Positions 22,510 to 34,765 of a stretch of DNA of 64,000 nucleotides are shown here, one piece after another. Position numbers and translations under genes: made by a program. Location of the stretch: NCBI GenBank assembly GCA_963931865.1, contig OZ007517.1, positions 2,360,164 to 2,424,163 on the forward strand, written 5' to 3'. The DNA comes from Axinella damicornis (lineage: Eukaryota; Porifera; Demospongiae; Axinellida; Axinellidae). The notes beneath the pieces were generated by a model. It had not been told where the DNA came from and ran no database searches. It saw nothing but the letters and a program-made list of their open reading frames with translations. How positions within the stretch are numbered: the stretch's first letter is position 1; each line of letters opens with the position of its first letter.

Positions 22510-22789
22510 GAAGAATCATTCCGATCCCCGCTGTGATCATGAGCAGTACAATCCGGCCAAAGTCCTCCCAGAAGATTCAGGCATGAACACGATGTCATGT
22601 GAACAAACATTTGCATGGCTATCACGATATATCGATATCGATCGCGCGCGCGATCGATGTTGATATATCGTGATAGCCATGCAAATGTTTGTTCACATGA
22701 CATCGTGTTCATGTCTGAACCTTCTGGGAGGACTTTGGCTGGATTGTAGCTACTGATCATGATCACAGCAGGGATTGGAATGATTCTTC
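22510..22789. repeat. 280-bp hairpin with alternating CG centre
   Basis: Arms of about 130 bp (GAAGAATCATTCC ... ATGGCTATCACGATATAT) are inverted around ATCGATCGCGCGCGCGATCG. The right arm ends where the CACTGTAAAGAG element begins. Confidence 0.82.
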
Positions 22790-23411
22790 ACTGTAAAGAG
22801 AGAGGGATTGCTTTAACCAGGCTTTGGTCACCTCAGTTGCATCTCATTGCCTCCTCTGAGCCTGTGGTGATCAAGGAATGAGCACACAAGTGCAATCCTA
22901 TTAGATAGGAAATCCTAGTAGGCCTGTGGAGATAACCTAGGTCAAGTTTCTTAGTTCCAGGTAACTATAGGAATGCTATGTAGAAGTGCAACTATGTAGA
23001 ATGCTATGTAGAAGTGCAACTATGGCAGCCGTTCATTCAGTAGAATTGCTAGGAGTGCAGCTGCATGCATGCAGAATTGCTAGGAGTGCAGCTGCATGCA
23101 TGCAGAATTGCTAGGAGTGCAGCTGCATGCATGCATGCAGCTGCACTCCTAGGAGTGCAGCTGCATGCATGCAGCTGCACTCCTAGCAATTGTACTGAAT
23201 GAACGGCTGCCATAGTTGCTGCTTCAATGCCAAACAACTATTATACGTCCTCCAACAGACATACAGATGGGTAAACAATTAAATCACATACCTATATATG
23301 ATTAAGAACAACATTTGTGCATTCCATGATCACCACAGTACGTGGAGGAGGCACTGAGATGCAACTATGGTGATCAGAGCCTGGTTAAAACAACCTTCTC
23401 TTTTTGCAGTG
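22789..23411. mobile_element. CACTGTAAAGAG element, copy 2, with expanded centre
   Basis: Ends as in copy 1. The centre, a single GTGCATGCAGCTGCAC palindrome in copy 1, is expanded at 23041-23195 into direct and inverted repeats of AGGAGTGCAGCTGCATGCA, lengthening the element by about 180 bp. Confidence 0.7.
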
Positions 23412-25438
23412 TTCATATGCAGTGTGTTTATAATCTTCTGGATGGATCACAGCTACGTGCAGAATTTCGTTCCATGGTATCATTTCCCAACCCCCCACCT
23501 CTTGTAGGCGGGCTTGATAATTAAGCCATTGTTGCATAACCTGCTACACACTTTGCAGGATTCTTTAGTTGCACAAACTATCTGAGCATCAGTACTATGA
23601 ATATCATCACCTATCAATCATTAGGTCATCATTATGTAATGTACTGCATACTTTGGACAATAATCTTTGGGGGCAATGGTACATCTTTGCCAAGTCAACT
23701 CGCTTAATATTCAGGGGCGTAGACAAGTTTATAAGGGCTTGGATGGAAGGTTCGCGCGCGCAGCGCGTGTGAAATTTTTGGAGTGTCTGCGCGCGAAGCG
23801 CACACAATTTTTTTTTTGCGTAAAGGCGCGTTCCTGAAACCTTCAAGTAAGGTGGAGAGAGAATGCTTCTGTGAGGTAGAAGGCAGTAAAGTTGATCCTC
23901 GTTATGCCTGCAACAAATGCTGTGTGTGAGAAGGAGCTTTAGTGCACCGCGTGGATTAAATCCTGGTTGCGTACGTACAACCACTTCCCAAGCTCTGGTG
24001 CATGTGCACAAGGACAAAATAGATGGTCTTGAGATGAACAGAATAGCAAATGAGTTGTATCTCGTAACCAAAGTCATATGTTAATATTAGAAATTTCAAA
24101 TAAAATTCATGTATAGAAAACTGGTGGTTTATTATTAGAGAGGTACTAGTGGGACCCACCTTGCTCAGGTCTGCCCAAGCAGGAAGCAGAAACAGATAGC
24201 CGAGTCAAGTGGCTCAAATGGACCTAGCCCAACATTGCAATCCCAGAGAAACGCATTTGCAGTGTTTGGGGGTGAGACTCTCAGTCTAGTGTAGACTGGA
24301 CAGTGATATTAATGTCATTCATTGTCAATGACTTGCACATCATGTGTAGCAGTTGCAACGCGAATCCTCATTCCACCAATGAACCGCTGCAGCGCAGAGT
24401 TTCACACTTCAGCACTACATCATCACAACAGCTACTGCCCTGACTGTGCAACCATGGCTTTTACATAAGGTCCACACTGTAGTTATGTCACCGACAATAA
24501 ACAGTAGAATAATTCATTGTTGCGTTCCATGTCATGGTGCTGTGGTATCAGTCAGTCGATCACTGAGCACTAACAGGTAGTGCCAGCTGCGAACAGAACA
24601 GGCAAACCTCAAGAGAGTAGCAACAAAGAAAAAAACATTTGGGGTACATCCATACACCTCCTTTTGGGGAACACTGCTAATGCCATTGGGAATAGTGAGG
24701 TTTTCCGGTTTTCCACACTTTTCTGCACACGAAAATAACTTGCATTGATGCTAGATCAAGTTTGTGACTCAGTCAGTGTGTACTTAGGAACATCTTGGGT
24801 CACATGATAATGATCTCATTAGCCAAGGTTCCAGAGTGCACAGGTGCTTCCTCTGTGGACTACAAAGGTGAAAGGTCAGTGTACACCTGTGGATAGCAGT
24901 TGGTGAGCCCAAGCTTAGCATTGGTGTTTCTCTCAAAGCTGACAGGTAAGAGCCAAAAATGACCACATGATGCATTCCACATCAAAGGAGCACAGCAAAT
25001 TGCAAGCACATAATTATTCACTGTTAGGCACAGGTTAGACCATTGTCCCCAGGTACTTAGCACTGAAGTCTTGCCGGAGCATATTGATCCCATACTCGTT
25101 AACAAGTGGGTGTGGTTAGAGTCACGAATGTACAAAGGATGACTGTGTGCAGTGCTGTGTGAAGTTTAAGGATGAAAACCAAAGAGAACCATATCTTAGG
25201 TTTCAAAAGACTGCATGACCTCGATCTAATGTTTACCAATGGTAGAGTCACGAGCCGTGCATTAATCATTATTGCTAACTATATAACATGCAGAGCTAGT
25301 GACCAATTGTAGAAGTATTGCAGAAAACATAAATTAGCTTGAGTCCTTTGACGGGGGGGGGGGGGGGGGGGGGGGGCTAACAGTGTCTCTAGGCTAACAG
25401 TGTCTCCCTAGCAATGTAGGATGTCGTCATTCATGATG
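23412..25438. other. No gene seen
   Basis: At 23710-23830 a GGGGCGTAGACAAG block with GCGCGCAGCGCG stems resembles a decayed GGCGGATCC-type element. The rest up to the gap has only short frames without recognisable domains. Confidence 0.5.
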
Positions 25439-25638
25439 NNNNNNNNNNNNNNNNNNNNNNNNNNNNNNNNNNNNNNNNNNNNNNNNNNNNNNNNNNNNNN
25501 NNNNNNNNNNNNNNNNNNNNNNNNNNNNNNNNNNNNNNNNNNNNNNNNNNNNNNNNNNNNNNNNNNNNNNNNNNNNNNNNNNNNNNNNNNNNNNNNNNNN
25601 NNNNNNNNNNNNNNNNNNNNNNNNNNNNNNNNNNNNNN
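25439..25638. other. Assembly gap (200 N)
   Basis: Exactly 200 undetermined bases, a conventional placeholder length, follow a 24-base G run at about 25353-25376. The tandem array begins 337 bp later, so its first unit and anything before it may be incomplete. Confidence 0.99.
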
Positions 25639-26493
25639 TTTAATCTCTAATTGTAATAAGTTTTCGGCGGCTTGCTGTCCTGTCCGAAAGAGATGGCTTA
25701 TACAAGTCAGTCAATGAGAGAGATCGGTGAGTTCGGTGCTGTAGCCCCAAGCGACGTTATTATAGCACTCACTTAGGGTTTCAGCTCGATCATAACATGC
25801 ACGACGGCGATCACGATGGTGTGGTTACAATCTTTGTGCGCCTTTCCTGAGAGATGTACAGTCGAAGCAAGTGCTCGACCAATGGTGGCTGCGGGAAGAC
25901 AAAAGCGCTCATAACTCCACCACCAAAGTGAGTTTCAGCACCAAGATAATACGTTTGGGTCACTGCATGACAGCGATCATGACGATGTAGCTAGTCAGAA
26001 TCTTCGTAGGCCATTCCTATAGGAAGTTAAACATTAATTGTTTACATTATATGATTACACGGCACACTGATATACACCTTTATGACATCATCTTTGAGTG
26101 TTTCCTGGCCACCCAGTGTCGCAAAAAAGCATCACAAAAGTACCACACCAGGAAGTCACCAAATTGGTTCTTCTTCAGATGGGCTAGTTCAAATTGCTTG
26201 ACTGACTCCCTCACGACAGTTTGTGTACAGAACAGCAGCATTTTACACTGCATCACCGTTTTTCACAACTTCGAAGTGTCATGAGGTGGTTGAAACCACT
26301 CCCTCAAGGACCCATGGCAATGCCATTTTCTTCAATTGTATGCGAGCGGCAACCACACTCCTGGTAGATGCTGGTTTGCAACTCGCGGCCGCGCACACTG
26401 AGGTATTGCAGCTCATTCCAATTAACGCACATGTCTTTCTTTCTTTCTTTGTTGCCTCCGCTTCGGGAGAGGACCGCCAGGTTGCGGACAAAG

Positions 26494-26787
26494 TTAGGGA
26501 CTGTTGAGCAGGATTTCTGCCCGTAGGACTTTGAGCTCGGTGATGAAGTTGATGGCAAACTCTTGGAATTCTATGTCGTCTATCCACGGTATTCCGAGCA
26601 GGGTTAATGTGAAGGCCATCGGGTCACATTCCGGATCAGGGACGAGGGAGTCTATTGCGTGGATCAGATCTTGTAGCAGCTGTTTTTCGTCTCCGTTCAA
26701 GGGCGGGGCATGTAGCCAAGCAGTGGGGGGGATCCTTGATCCCCTGCGCACAGAGCCTGCAGGTGGAGGAGCCAACTTCAAGCTCAC
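26494..26787 (-). pseudogene. LINE ORF2 C-terminal fragment, unit 1
   Basis: The minus strand ends in ECDPMAFTLTLLGIPWIDDI and FITELKVLRAEILLNSP. The zinc-knuckle part seen in units 3 and 4 is garbled here by a frameshift. Confidence 0.55.
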
Positions 26788-27040
26788 CTCTTCTCATATC
26801 ACGTGAGGTCACTGAGGACCATGCTCGATCGAGTCATGATAGTCAGCAAATGGGGAAGGCAAGAACTTATTTCAGCATGTTTCAGCACTCACAACTTAGC
26901 CAGCATAGTGAGTTTCGGCATGTGAGCTACAGCGATCACACCTGTGTGGTCAGAATCTTTGTGGGGCCTTCGTAAGAGCTGTGTAGCCTCGTTCCCAGGC
27001 TCTCATTCTCGGAAGGGAGAAGAGAACCTGGTAACATTGT

Positions 27041-27073
<33 letters not shown>

Positions 27074-28662
27074 AAACCGTGGACTTCTGCCGCAAGGATT
27101 CTCACAGAACCAATCAGATAGCAGAACGAAAACACCTGAACATGTGACTATTTTGTAGGCGTGTTTACCTTCACTGACGTGCTAACACACGAATTGTAGA
27201 CTCAGAAATCAGCGTCAAGGACAAAGTACCCTCAAAGGTTGGGCTGATCCCGCAAACAAACCGAAGTGAACAGAGCTCTAAGACCAGTGGCTGTCTCACA
27301 CATCTGTCATCTGCCTTTTACTCGCTCATCGTCTGTCACCGCTTACGGGATCGACGGTTCGAAGGGTGAGTTTGCTTGTAGCTAACAAAGTCGGGGATGC
27401 CTTGAGAACGAAGAGTAATAGCATGTGACTGATTTGCGACACTACCACAAAAGTAGGATCATCCTTTGTTTATGACATGAATGACGGAAGTCAACGGTTT
27501 GACACCCCCAATGTTAACAGGCTCTCTTCTCCCTTCCGAGAACGAGAACCTGGGAACGAGGCTAAGAGCTGTGCTGGCAACAATCTTCACAGAGAGCAAT
27601 CAAGCAATGGCGGCCGACGTCACAACAAACATGTAGCTAGCTCGTACCGTTGTGGAGTTACAGCAGCACAAAATTGGCAATACCACCAGAGTCCTGTAGC
27701 TAGTTAGCTACTTGAAAGGGTTGTCACCTATTATTTGCACATGGCTAGAATCTCCAAGACCTGTTCTCATGCTGGAAGTTACTGCACGCTTGTAGCTTGT
27801 ATCATTGTGGAGTTATGGCAGCACAAAAATTGGCCACGCCATCCGAATCTTGAAACTTTGTCTCTGTAGCTAGTCACCAGAGTAGTTCCAAAATGAAAGG
27901 GGATGATGTCATGATCACCCCCACAAAGACATGTTGATAACACCTTGCGTTTATGAACTACAGCATCCAAACCTAACACCCTTCCGAGGCGCTTGCTAAT
28001 GTGCCGTGTTTGACTCCTTTTGCTTCCAGTCTGCATGGCAGTCATGTGATCACAAAATGTTCACAATCTGACACCTTTCCACCCAGAGACCTGATATCCA
28101 GTCGTACTTTTCCATTCTGTGCCTCGCTCGGAGCATCCCAGAAGTATACACCCTCAAAACGCATGGCCATCTTGCAACTTCGGGTTGACCGTACTCACTT
28201 ACATTTTTGCATAATTAATCGTGGCCGACCTCCTCTGATCTGAGCTCGTTCCAAGTAGCTAGCTACTTGAACAGTGCATGATGCGTATCTCAATGCAGCT
28301 GAAGCTGTAAACCCCCTCAAACTATATACTAACAAGTTCCTACAACTTCCAGCAATGGGGTAAAATTTCTTTACGCATTCATAATTGGATGTAACAAGAT
28401 GTGGATTTGCCTCCATTGATGCCTGTGCTTAAGAACAGCTGCATAATAACTTAATCCTCAAATGGCCAAAAAGTGAAACACTGTAGCTACCCCCAACATA
28501 TCTTAGATGAATTTAATAGAAGTCCTGCTTGACTACCATTGGTTGTTTCAGTTGTAAATGTAGCAACCAATGTCACGGTGTTTTATGTGAGCACTGTCCT
28601 TGCAGCCATGCAGGGCAACCAGTGTGGAGCTAAACAACCAGTTTGTTTTTATTTTGTTACAG

Positions 28663-28803
28663 TGTTCTGTTATGGGGACAGCGGGTGTGCCGCACCTCTA
28701 GTTCCACTTACTGAAACTTCAGTGAGTGATTGCTGTGCACGGCCTGAAGTTACACACTTCGCTGACGGTGGTACTACATCACCTACATGTGAGACGTGTC
28801 CAG
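28663..28803 (+). CDS. Cysteine-rich TB-like exon, copy 1
   Basis: Between acceptor TTTTGTTACAG and donor GTTTGT, 141 nt in phase 1-1 encode FCYGDSGC, APLVPLTETS, DCCARPEVTHF and TCETCP. The C-C-CC-C-C spacing with PL and CExCP recalls the TB (8-cysteine) module of fibrillins and LTBPs, cut short. A 35-nt candidate exon CKCSNQCHGVL lies just upstream (28550-28584) in matching phase. This copy is the most diverged of seven, with in-frame differences only. No start codon or complete gene can be assembled from the window. Confidence 0.5.
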
Positions 28804-29428
28804 GTTTGTGCTGCATGTTTATTTCTACCTGTATGTGGAAATCATGCAAGTGTGGTATTGGCTACTTGCATTAGCTACTGTGTATGCTTGTTATTGTCTT
28901 TCATTCTGACTTATGTGAGTATGCTTGTCATGACAATTGTCCTTTCTGTAAGACGCACGTGATCTGTCTGTGATTGTATCTGTGATTGATCGTATTGACA
29001 GCTCTGCTCACTGATATCACACAAGTCCCGGACTAGCACAATCGGTGTTGAGTTAGTCATACTTACACAAGACAAGCACGACTTCATGGGATCAATTCCT
29101 CCCCAACCTCCCTTTTCAGTTTCTTTTGCACACTTGCACAGATTGAAGGCCAAAATATTATAGGTTGTGCACTGCAAATGGTTCCCCAAACCATGCTAAT
29201 TCTATGAATGCAGTGCTTGAAGACTTCAGTGGGAGTTAGCATTGGATGAGGCCGCATAGGAATTATTTAGGAAGTGGATACTTCTCAGTGTTCAGTTATG
29301 TCATACTTACACACAACAAGCACGACTACATGGGATCAAACCCATACAACAATTCCTCCCTTTTCATTATCATTTGCATACTTGCAACCAACAAGGTGTG
29401 CAGGCAAGCATTAATTGCTGGGTTTTGC

Positions 29429-29494
29429 TTAACCAGCTTCGTGGCAACGTGACCACTTGCATAGCGGTTACGTTGCCATGAAGCTGGTTAAGCC
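29429..29494. repeat. Conserved TTAACCAGC hairpin, unit 1
   Basis: CTTAACCAGCTTCGTGGCAA and TTGCCATGAAGCTGGTTAAG pair with one mismatch across a loop of about 20 bases. The same structure is at 33192, 39865 and 45188. Confidence 0.75.
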
Positions 29495-29741
29495 ATTGTC
29501 AGGCCACCGTTTCCCACGTTTGAGTTCAAACCGTCACCGCACTGCCGCACGCGACCTGACTCAGCATTATCAGATTACCACGGACTTCCCAAAGCTTAGC
29601 GAACACCAGCATTCATTACTGCGCACTGCAGATCAGCTAGTGCAGCTGGTTAGCATTGCGGAACGTGCCGCCTGTATACGTAATTTCAGGATTAAATACA
29701 TTATTCCGTCACATGACCGAAACACGCATAGTTTTCAATAA
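29478..29741 (+). CDS. Uncharacterised 87-codon ORF after hairpin (units 1-3)
   Basis: ATG lies in the right arm of the hairpin. The frame reads MKLVKPLSGHRFPRLSSN, LTQHYQITTDFPKLSEHQ, DQLVQLVSIAERAACIRNF and ends HDRNTHSFQ. It stays open at 33242-33505 and 39915-40178 with a handful of changes, and is broken by deletion in unit 4. No domain is recognised. The copies are young, so an open frame is weak evidence of function. Confidence 0.25.
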   Translation: MKLVKPLSGHRFPRLSSNRHRTAARDLTQHYQITTDFPKLSEHQHSLLRTADQLVQLVSIAERAACIRNFRIKYIIPSHDRNTHSFQ

Positions 29742-31719
29742 TGAGTGGGCGTTTCCAATGCCTACGTCGTGTAGATATCTATGGTGTAACTTGAGTGAGC
29801 TCTGTTTTGAGAACAGTGTGTGTGACCAACCTGCGTATACGATTACAGTCATTTTGGGTATTTATCAAAGACTACGAGCATCAGCAATGCTACCTTTACA
29901 TGTCCTGCAGAGCATGCACACAGTGAGGCAGCATATCATGACGTACTACAGACTGCTTTCAGCTAGCAGTCATGTGGACGTTGTGCAAAGCACATAGTGT
30001 GCTGGACCAGTACATGTGCAGCATGCATTATAACTTGCCTGCCAGAGCACTTCAGCCAGCCTGACTCACAGTTGCTGTGTTGTGCATATCACTGTGTGTA
30101 GCTACTTCTCTGTGGCCTGAGGTTAATGTGTCTGTTGTTCAATATCAGATCATGACGATGTAGCTAGTCAGAATCTTCGTAGGCCATTCCTATAGGAAGT
30201 TAAACATTAATTGTTTACATTATATGATTACACGGCACACTGATATACGCCTTTATGACATCATCTTTGAGTGTTTCCTGGCCACCCAGTGTCGCAAAAA
30301 AGCATCACAAAAGTACCACACCAGGAAGTCACCAAATCGGTTTCTTCTTCAGATGGGCTAGTTCAAATTGCTTGACTCCCTCACAACGGTTTGTGTACAG
30401 AACAGCAGCATCATACACTGAGCCAGTGTACAACCCCATCACCGTTTTTCACAACTTTGAAGTGTCATGAGGTGCTTGAAACCACTCCCTCAAGCAGAAC
30501 GAAAACACCTGAACATGTGACTATTTTGTAGGCGTGTTTACCTTCACTGCCGTGCTAACGCACGAATTGTAGACTCAGAAATGAGCATCAAGGACGAAGT
30601 ACTCCTCAAAGGTTGGGCTGATCCCGCAAACAAACCAAAGTGAACAGCGCTCTAAGACCAGTGGCTGTCTCGCACATCTGTCATATGCCTTTTACTCGCT
30701 CATCGTCTGTCACTGCTTACGGGATCGACGGTTCGCAAGGTGAGTTTGCTTGTAGCTAAGAAGTGTCTCGGACCTCTACAAAGTCGGGGATGCCTTGAGA
30801 ACGAAGAGTAATATTTCGAATAGCGTGTGACTGATTTGCGACACTACCACAAAAGTAGGAGCATCCTTTGTTTATGACATGAATGATCACGCGCCGGAAG
30901 TCAATGGTTTGACCCCCCCCCCCCCCAATGTTACCAGGCTCTCTTCTCCCTTCCGAGAACGAGAACCTGGGAACGAGGCTAAGAGCTGTGCTGGCAACAA
31001 TCTTCACAGAGAGCAATCAAGCAATGGCGGCTGACGGCACAACAAACATGTAGCTAGCTCGTATCGCTGTGGAGTTACAGCAGCACAAAATTGGCAATAC
31101 CACCAGAGTCTTGTAGCTAGTTAGCTACTTGAAAGGGTTGTCACCTATTATTTGCACATGGCTAGATTCTCCAAGACCTGTTCTCATGCTGGAAGTTACT
31201 GCACGCTTGTAACTTGTATCGTTGTGGAGTTATAGCAGCACAAAAATTGGCCACGCCATCCAAATCTTGAAAATTGTCCAACTTTGTCTCTGTAGCTAGT
31301 CACCAGAGTAGTTCCAAAATGAAAGGTGATGATGTCATGATCACCCCCACAAAGGCATGTTGATAACACCTTGCGTTTATGAACTACAGCATCCAAACCT
31401 AACACCCTTCCGAGGCGCTTGCTAATGTGCCGTGTTTGACTCCTTTTGCTTCCAGTCTGCATGGCAGTCTTATGATCACAAAATGTTCACAATCCGACAC
31501 CTTTCCACCCAGAGACCTGATATCCAGTCGTACTTTTCCATTCTGTGCCTCGCTCGGAGCATCCCAGAAGTATACACCCTCAAAACGCATGGCCATCTTG
31601 CGACTTCGGGTTGACCGTACTCACTCACACTTTTGCATAATTAATCGTGGCCGACCTCCTCTGATCTGAGCTCGTTCCAACATGAACCATCTCACAAGTA
31701 GAGGGAAGCTTGAACCAGC

Positions 31720-31999
31720 TGGAGAGATCAGAATGGCTTACAATCTGCGCAGATCCACTACATCGGGTATGAAGACCGGTTTGACGAATGGATAGAGAAA
31801 GAACTCGAGGACTGAAAGGATGCTGAACACGTGGGAAATAGCTAGAGCTCTACCAGCCTTTCAACCTGCACCAAGAACTTGATTATCAGATAAAATCAGG
31901 TCAGATTCACAAGACGAAATCCATTGAAGAGTTTGATGAAGAGGAAGGACGTGTGATTACTTCCAAAAGGGAGGATACATATTAGATTTTAAGCCATAG
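31720..31999 (+). pseudogene. Chromo-barrel-like ORF, broken copy in unit 2
   Basis: The HYIGYEDRFDEW core is present, but GAGGACTGA introduces a stop after the core, a 13-base piece is lost near 31840, and the end is frameshifted. Unit 1 has lost the segment altogether. Confidence 0.75.
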
Positions 32000-32430
32000 A
32001 CAAAGTCCAATGGTTTCTTAGCAGTGTAGCTAGCTACTTGAACAGTGCATGATGCGTATGTCAATGCAGCTGAAGCTGTAAACCCCCCTCAAACTATATA
32101 CTAACAAGTTCCTACAACTTCCAGCAATTCAACAGTGGGGTAAAGTTTTTCTTTACGCATTCATAATTGGATGTAACAAGATGTGGATTTGCCTCCATTG
32201 ATACCTGTGCTTGCACACTTAATCCTCAAATGGCCAAAAAGTGAAACACTGTAGCTACCCCCAACATATCTTAGATGAATTTAATAGAAGTCCTGCTTGA
32301 CTACCATTGGTTGTTTCAGTTGTAAATGTAGCAACCAATGTCACGGTGTTTTATGTGAGCACTGTCCTTGCAGCCATGCAGGGCAACCAGTGTGGAGCTA
32401 AACAACCAGTTTGTTTTTATTTTGTTACAG

Positions 32431-32571
32431 TGTTCTGTTATGGGGACAGCGGGTGTGCCGTACCTTTAGTTCCACCTACTGCTACTTCAGCGAGTGATTG
32501 CTGTGCACGGGCTGATGTTACACACTACGATGACAGTGGTACTGCAACGCCTTCATGTGAGATGTGTCCAG
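32431..32571 (+). CDS. Cysteine-rich TB-like exon, copy 2
   Basis: The same 141-nt phase 1-1 exon in unit 2. Compared with copy 1, changes include L-to-P in PLVPP and THF to THY; all cysteines remain. Splice sites are unchanged. Confidence 0.5.
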
Positions 32572-34447
32572 GTTTGTGCTGCATGTTTATTGCTACCTGT
32601 ATGTGGAAATCATGCAAGTGTGGTATTGGCTACTTGCATTAGCTACTGTGTATGCTTGTTATTGTCTTTCATTCTGACTTATGTGAGTATGCTTGTCATG
32701 ACAATTGTCCTTTCTGTAAGACGCACGTGATCTGTCTGTGATTGTATCTGTATTGACAGCTCTTCTCACTGATATCACACAAATCCCAGACTAGCACAAT
32801 CGGTGTTGAGCTAGTCATACTTACACAAGACAAGCACGACTTCATGGGATCAATTCCTCCCCAACCTCCCTTTTCAGTTTCTTTTGCACACTTGCACAGA
32901 TTGAAGGCCAAAATTTTATAGGTTGTGCACTGCAAATGGTTCCCCAAACTACAACCCATGCTAATTCTAAGAATGCAGTGCTTGAAGACTTCAGTGGGAG
33001 TTAGCATTGGATGAGGCCGCATAGGAATTATTAGGAAGTGGATACTTCTCAGTGTTCAGTTATGTCATACTTACACACAACAAGCACGACTACATGGGAT
33101 CAAACCCATGCAGCAATTCCTCCCTTTTCATTATCATTTGCATACTTGCAACCAACAAGGTGTGCAGGCAAGCATTAATTGCTGGGTTTTGCTTAACCAG
33201 CTTCATGACAACGTGATCACTTGCATAGCGGTTACATTGCCATGAAGCTGGTTAAGCCATCGTCAGGCCACCGTTTCCCACGTTTGAGTTCAAACCATCA
33301 CCGCACTGCCGCACGCGACCTGACTCAGCATTATCAGATTACCACGGACTTCCCAAAGCTTAGCGAACACCAGCATTCATTACTGCGCACTGCAGATCAG
33401 CTAGTGCAGCTGGTTAGCATTGCGAAACGTGCCGCCTGTATACGTAATTTCAGGGTTAAATACATTATTCCGTCACATGACCGAAACACGCATAGTTTTC
33501 AATAATGAGTGGGCGTTTCCAATGCCTACGTCGTGTAGATATCTATGGTGTAACTTGAGTGAGCTCTGTTTTGAGAACAGTGTGTGTGACCAACCTGCGT
33601 ATACGATTACAGTCATTTTGGGTATTTATCAAAGACTACGAGCATCAACAATGCTACCTTTACATGTCCTGCAGAGCATGCACACAGTGAGGCAGCATAT
33701 CATGACGTACTACAGACTGCTTTCAGCTAGCAGTCATGTGCACGTTGTGCAAAGCACATAGTGTGCTGGACCAGTACATGTGCAGCATGCATTATAACTT
33801 GCCTGCCAGAGCACTTCAGCCAGCCTGACTCACAGTTGCTGTGTTGTGCATATCACTGTGTGTAGCTACTTCTCTGTGGCCTGGGGTTAATGTGTCTGTT
33901 GTTCAATATCAGATCATGACGATGTAGCTAGTCAGAATCTTGGTAGGCGATTCCTATAGGAAGTTAAACATTAATTGTTTACATTATATGATTACACGGC
34001 ACACTGATATACGCCTTTATGACATCATCTTTGAGTGTTTCCTGGCCACCCAGTGTCGCAAAAAAGCATCACAAAAGTACCACACCAGGAAGTCACCAAA
34101 TCGGTTTCTTCTTCAGATGGGCTAGTTCAAATTGCTTGACTCTCTCACGACGGTTTGTGTACAGAACAGCAGCATTTTACACTGAGCCAGCTAGTGTACA
34201 ACCCCATCACCGTTTTTCACAACTTTGAAGTGTCATGAGGTGCTTGAAACCACTCCCTCAAGGACCCATGGCAGTGCCATTTTCTTCAATTGTATGCGAG
34301 GGGCAACCACACTCCTGGTAGCTGCTGGTTTGCAACTCGCGGCCGCGCACGCTGAGGTATTGCAGCTCATTCCAATTAACGCACATGTCTTTCTTTCTTT
34401 CTTTGTTGCCTCCGCTTCGGGAGAGTACCGCCAGGTTGCGGACAAAG

Positions 34448-34765
34448 TTAGGGACTGTTGAGTAGGATTTCTGCACGTAGGACTTTGAGCTCGGTGATGA
34501 AGTTGCTGGCAAACTCTTGGAATTCTATGTCGTCTATCCACAGTATTCCGAGCAGGGTTAATGTGAAGGCCGTCGGGTCACATTCCGGATCAGGGACGAG
34601 GGAGTCTAGCGCGGGGATCAGATCTTGTAGCAGCTGTTTTTGTCTCCGTTCAAGGGCGGGGCATGTAGCCAAGAAGTGGGTGGGATCCTCGATCCCCTGC
34701 GCACAGAGCCTGCAGGTGGAGGAGCCAACTTCAAGCTCACCTCTTCTCATGTCACATGAGGTCAC
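34448..34765 (-). pseudogene. LINE ORF2 C-terminal fragment with zinc knuckle, unit 3
   Basis: The minus strand reads RRGELEVGSSTCRLCAQG then IEDPTHFLATCPALERR, a CxxC-x8-H-x4-C knuckle found at the C-terminus of many LINE ORF2 proteins, followed by an Asp/Leu-rich tail ending LLNSP. Reverse transcriptase itself is absent. Confidence 0.65.

Larger units (their letters stand above)
25975..30147 (+). repeat. Tandem unit 1 of large array
   Basis: The unit begins GATCATGACGATGTAGCTAG and ends GTTCAATATCA. In order it holds a LINE C-terminal fragment (minus), a poly-G tract with TAGCCTCGTTCCCAGGC, a GAGAACCTGGGAACGAGGC remnant, a long non-coding stretch, one cysteine-rich exon (28663-28803), and the TTAACCAGC hairpin with an 87-codon ORF. 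The chromo-barrel ORF is deleted between GTTCCAA and GTAGCTAGC at about 28254. Confidence 0.85.
30148..33911 (+). repeat. Tandem unit 2 of large array
   Basis: Same order as unit 1, but about 600 bp including the LINE fragment is deleted at 30490 (CCTCAAG joined to CAGAACG). It keeps a broken chromo-barrel ORF (31720-31999), one cysteine-rich exon (32431-32571) and the hairpin ORF (33242-33505). Confidence 0.85.

Noticed and set aside
28539..28874. Unspliced 111-codon cysteine-rich ORF and its six sisters
   Set aside because: The frame has no ATG at its start (TTG), and contains strong acceptors and a donor; the split exon model is preferred. An unspliced secreted peptide is not fully excluded.
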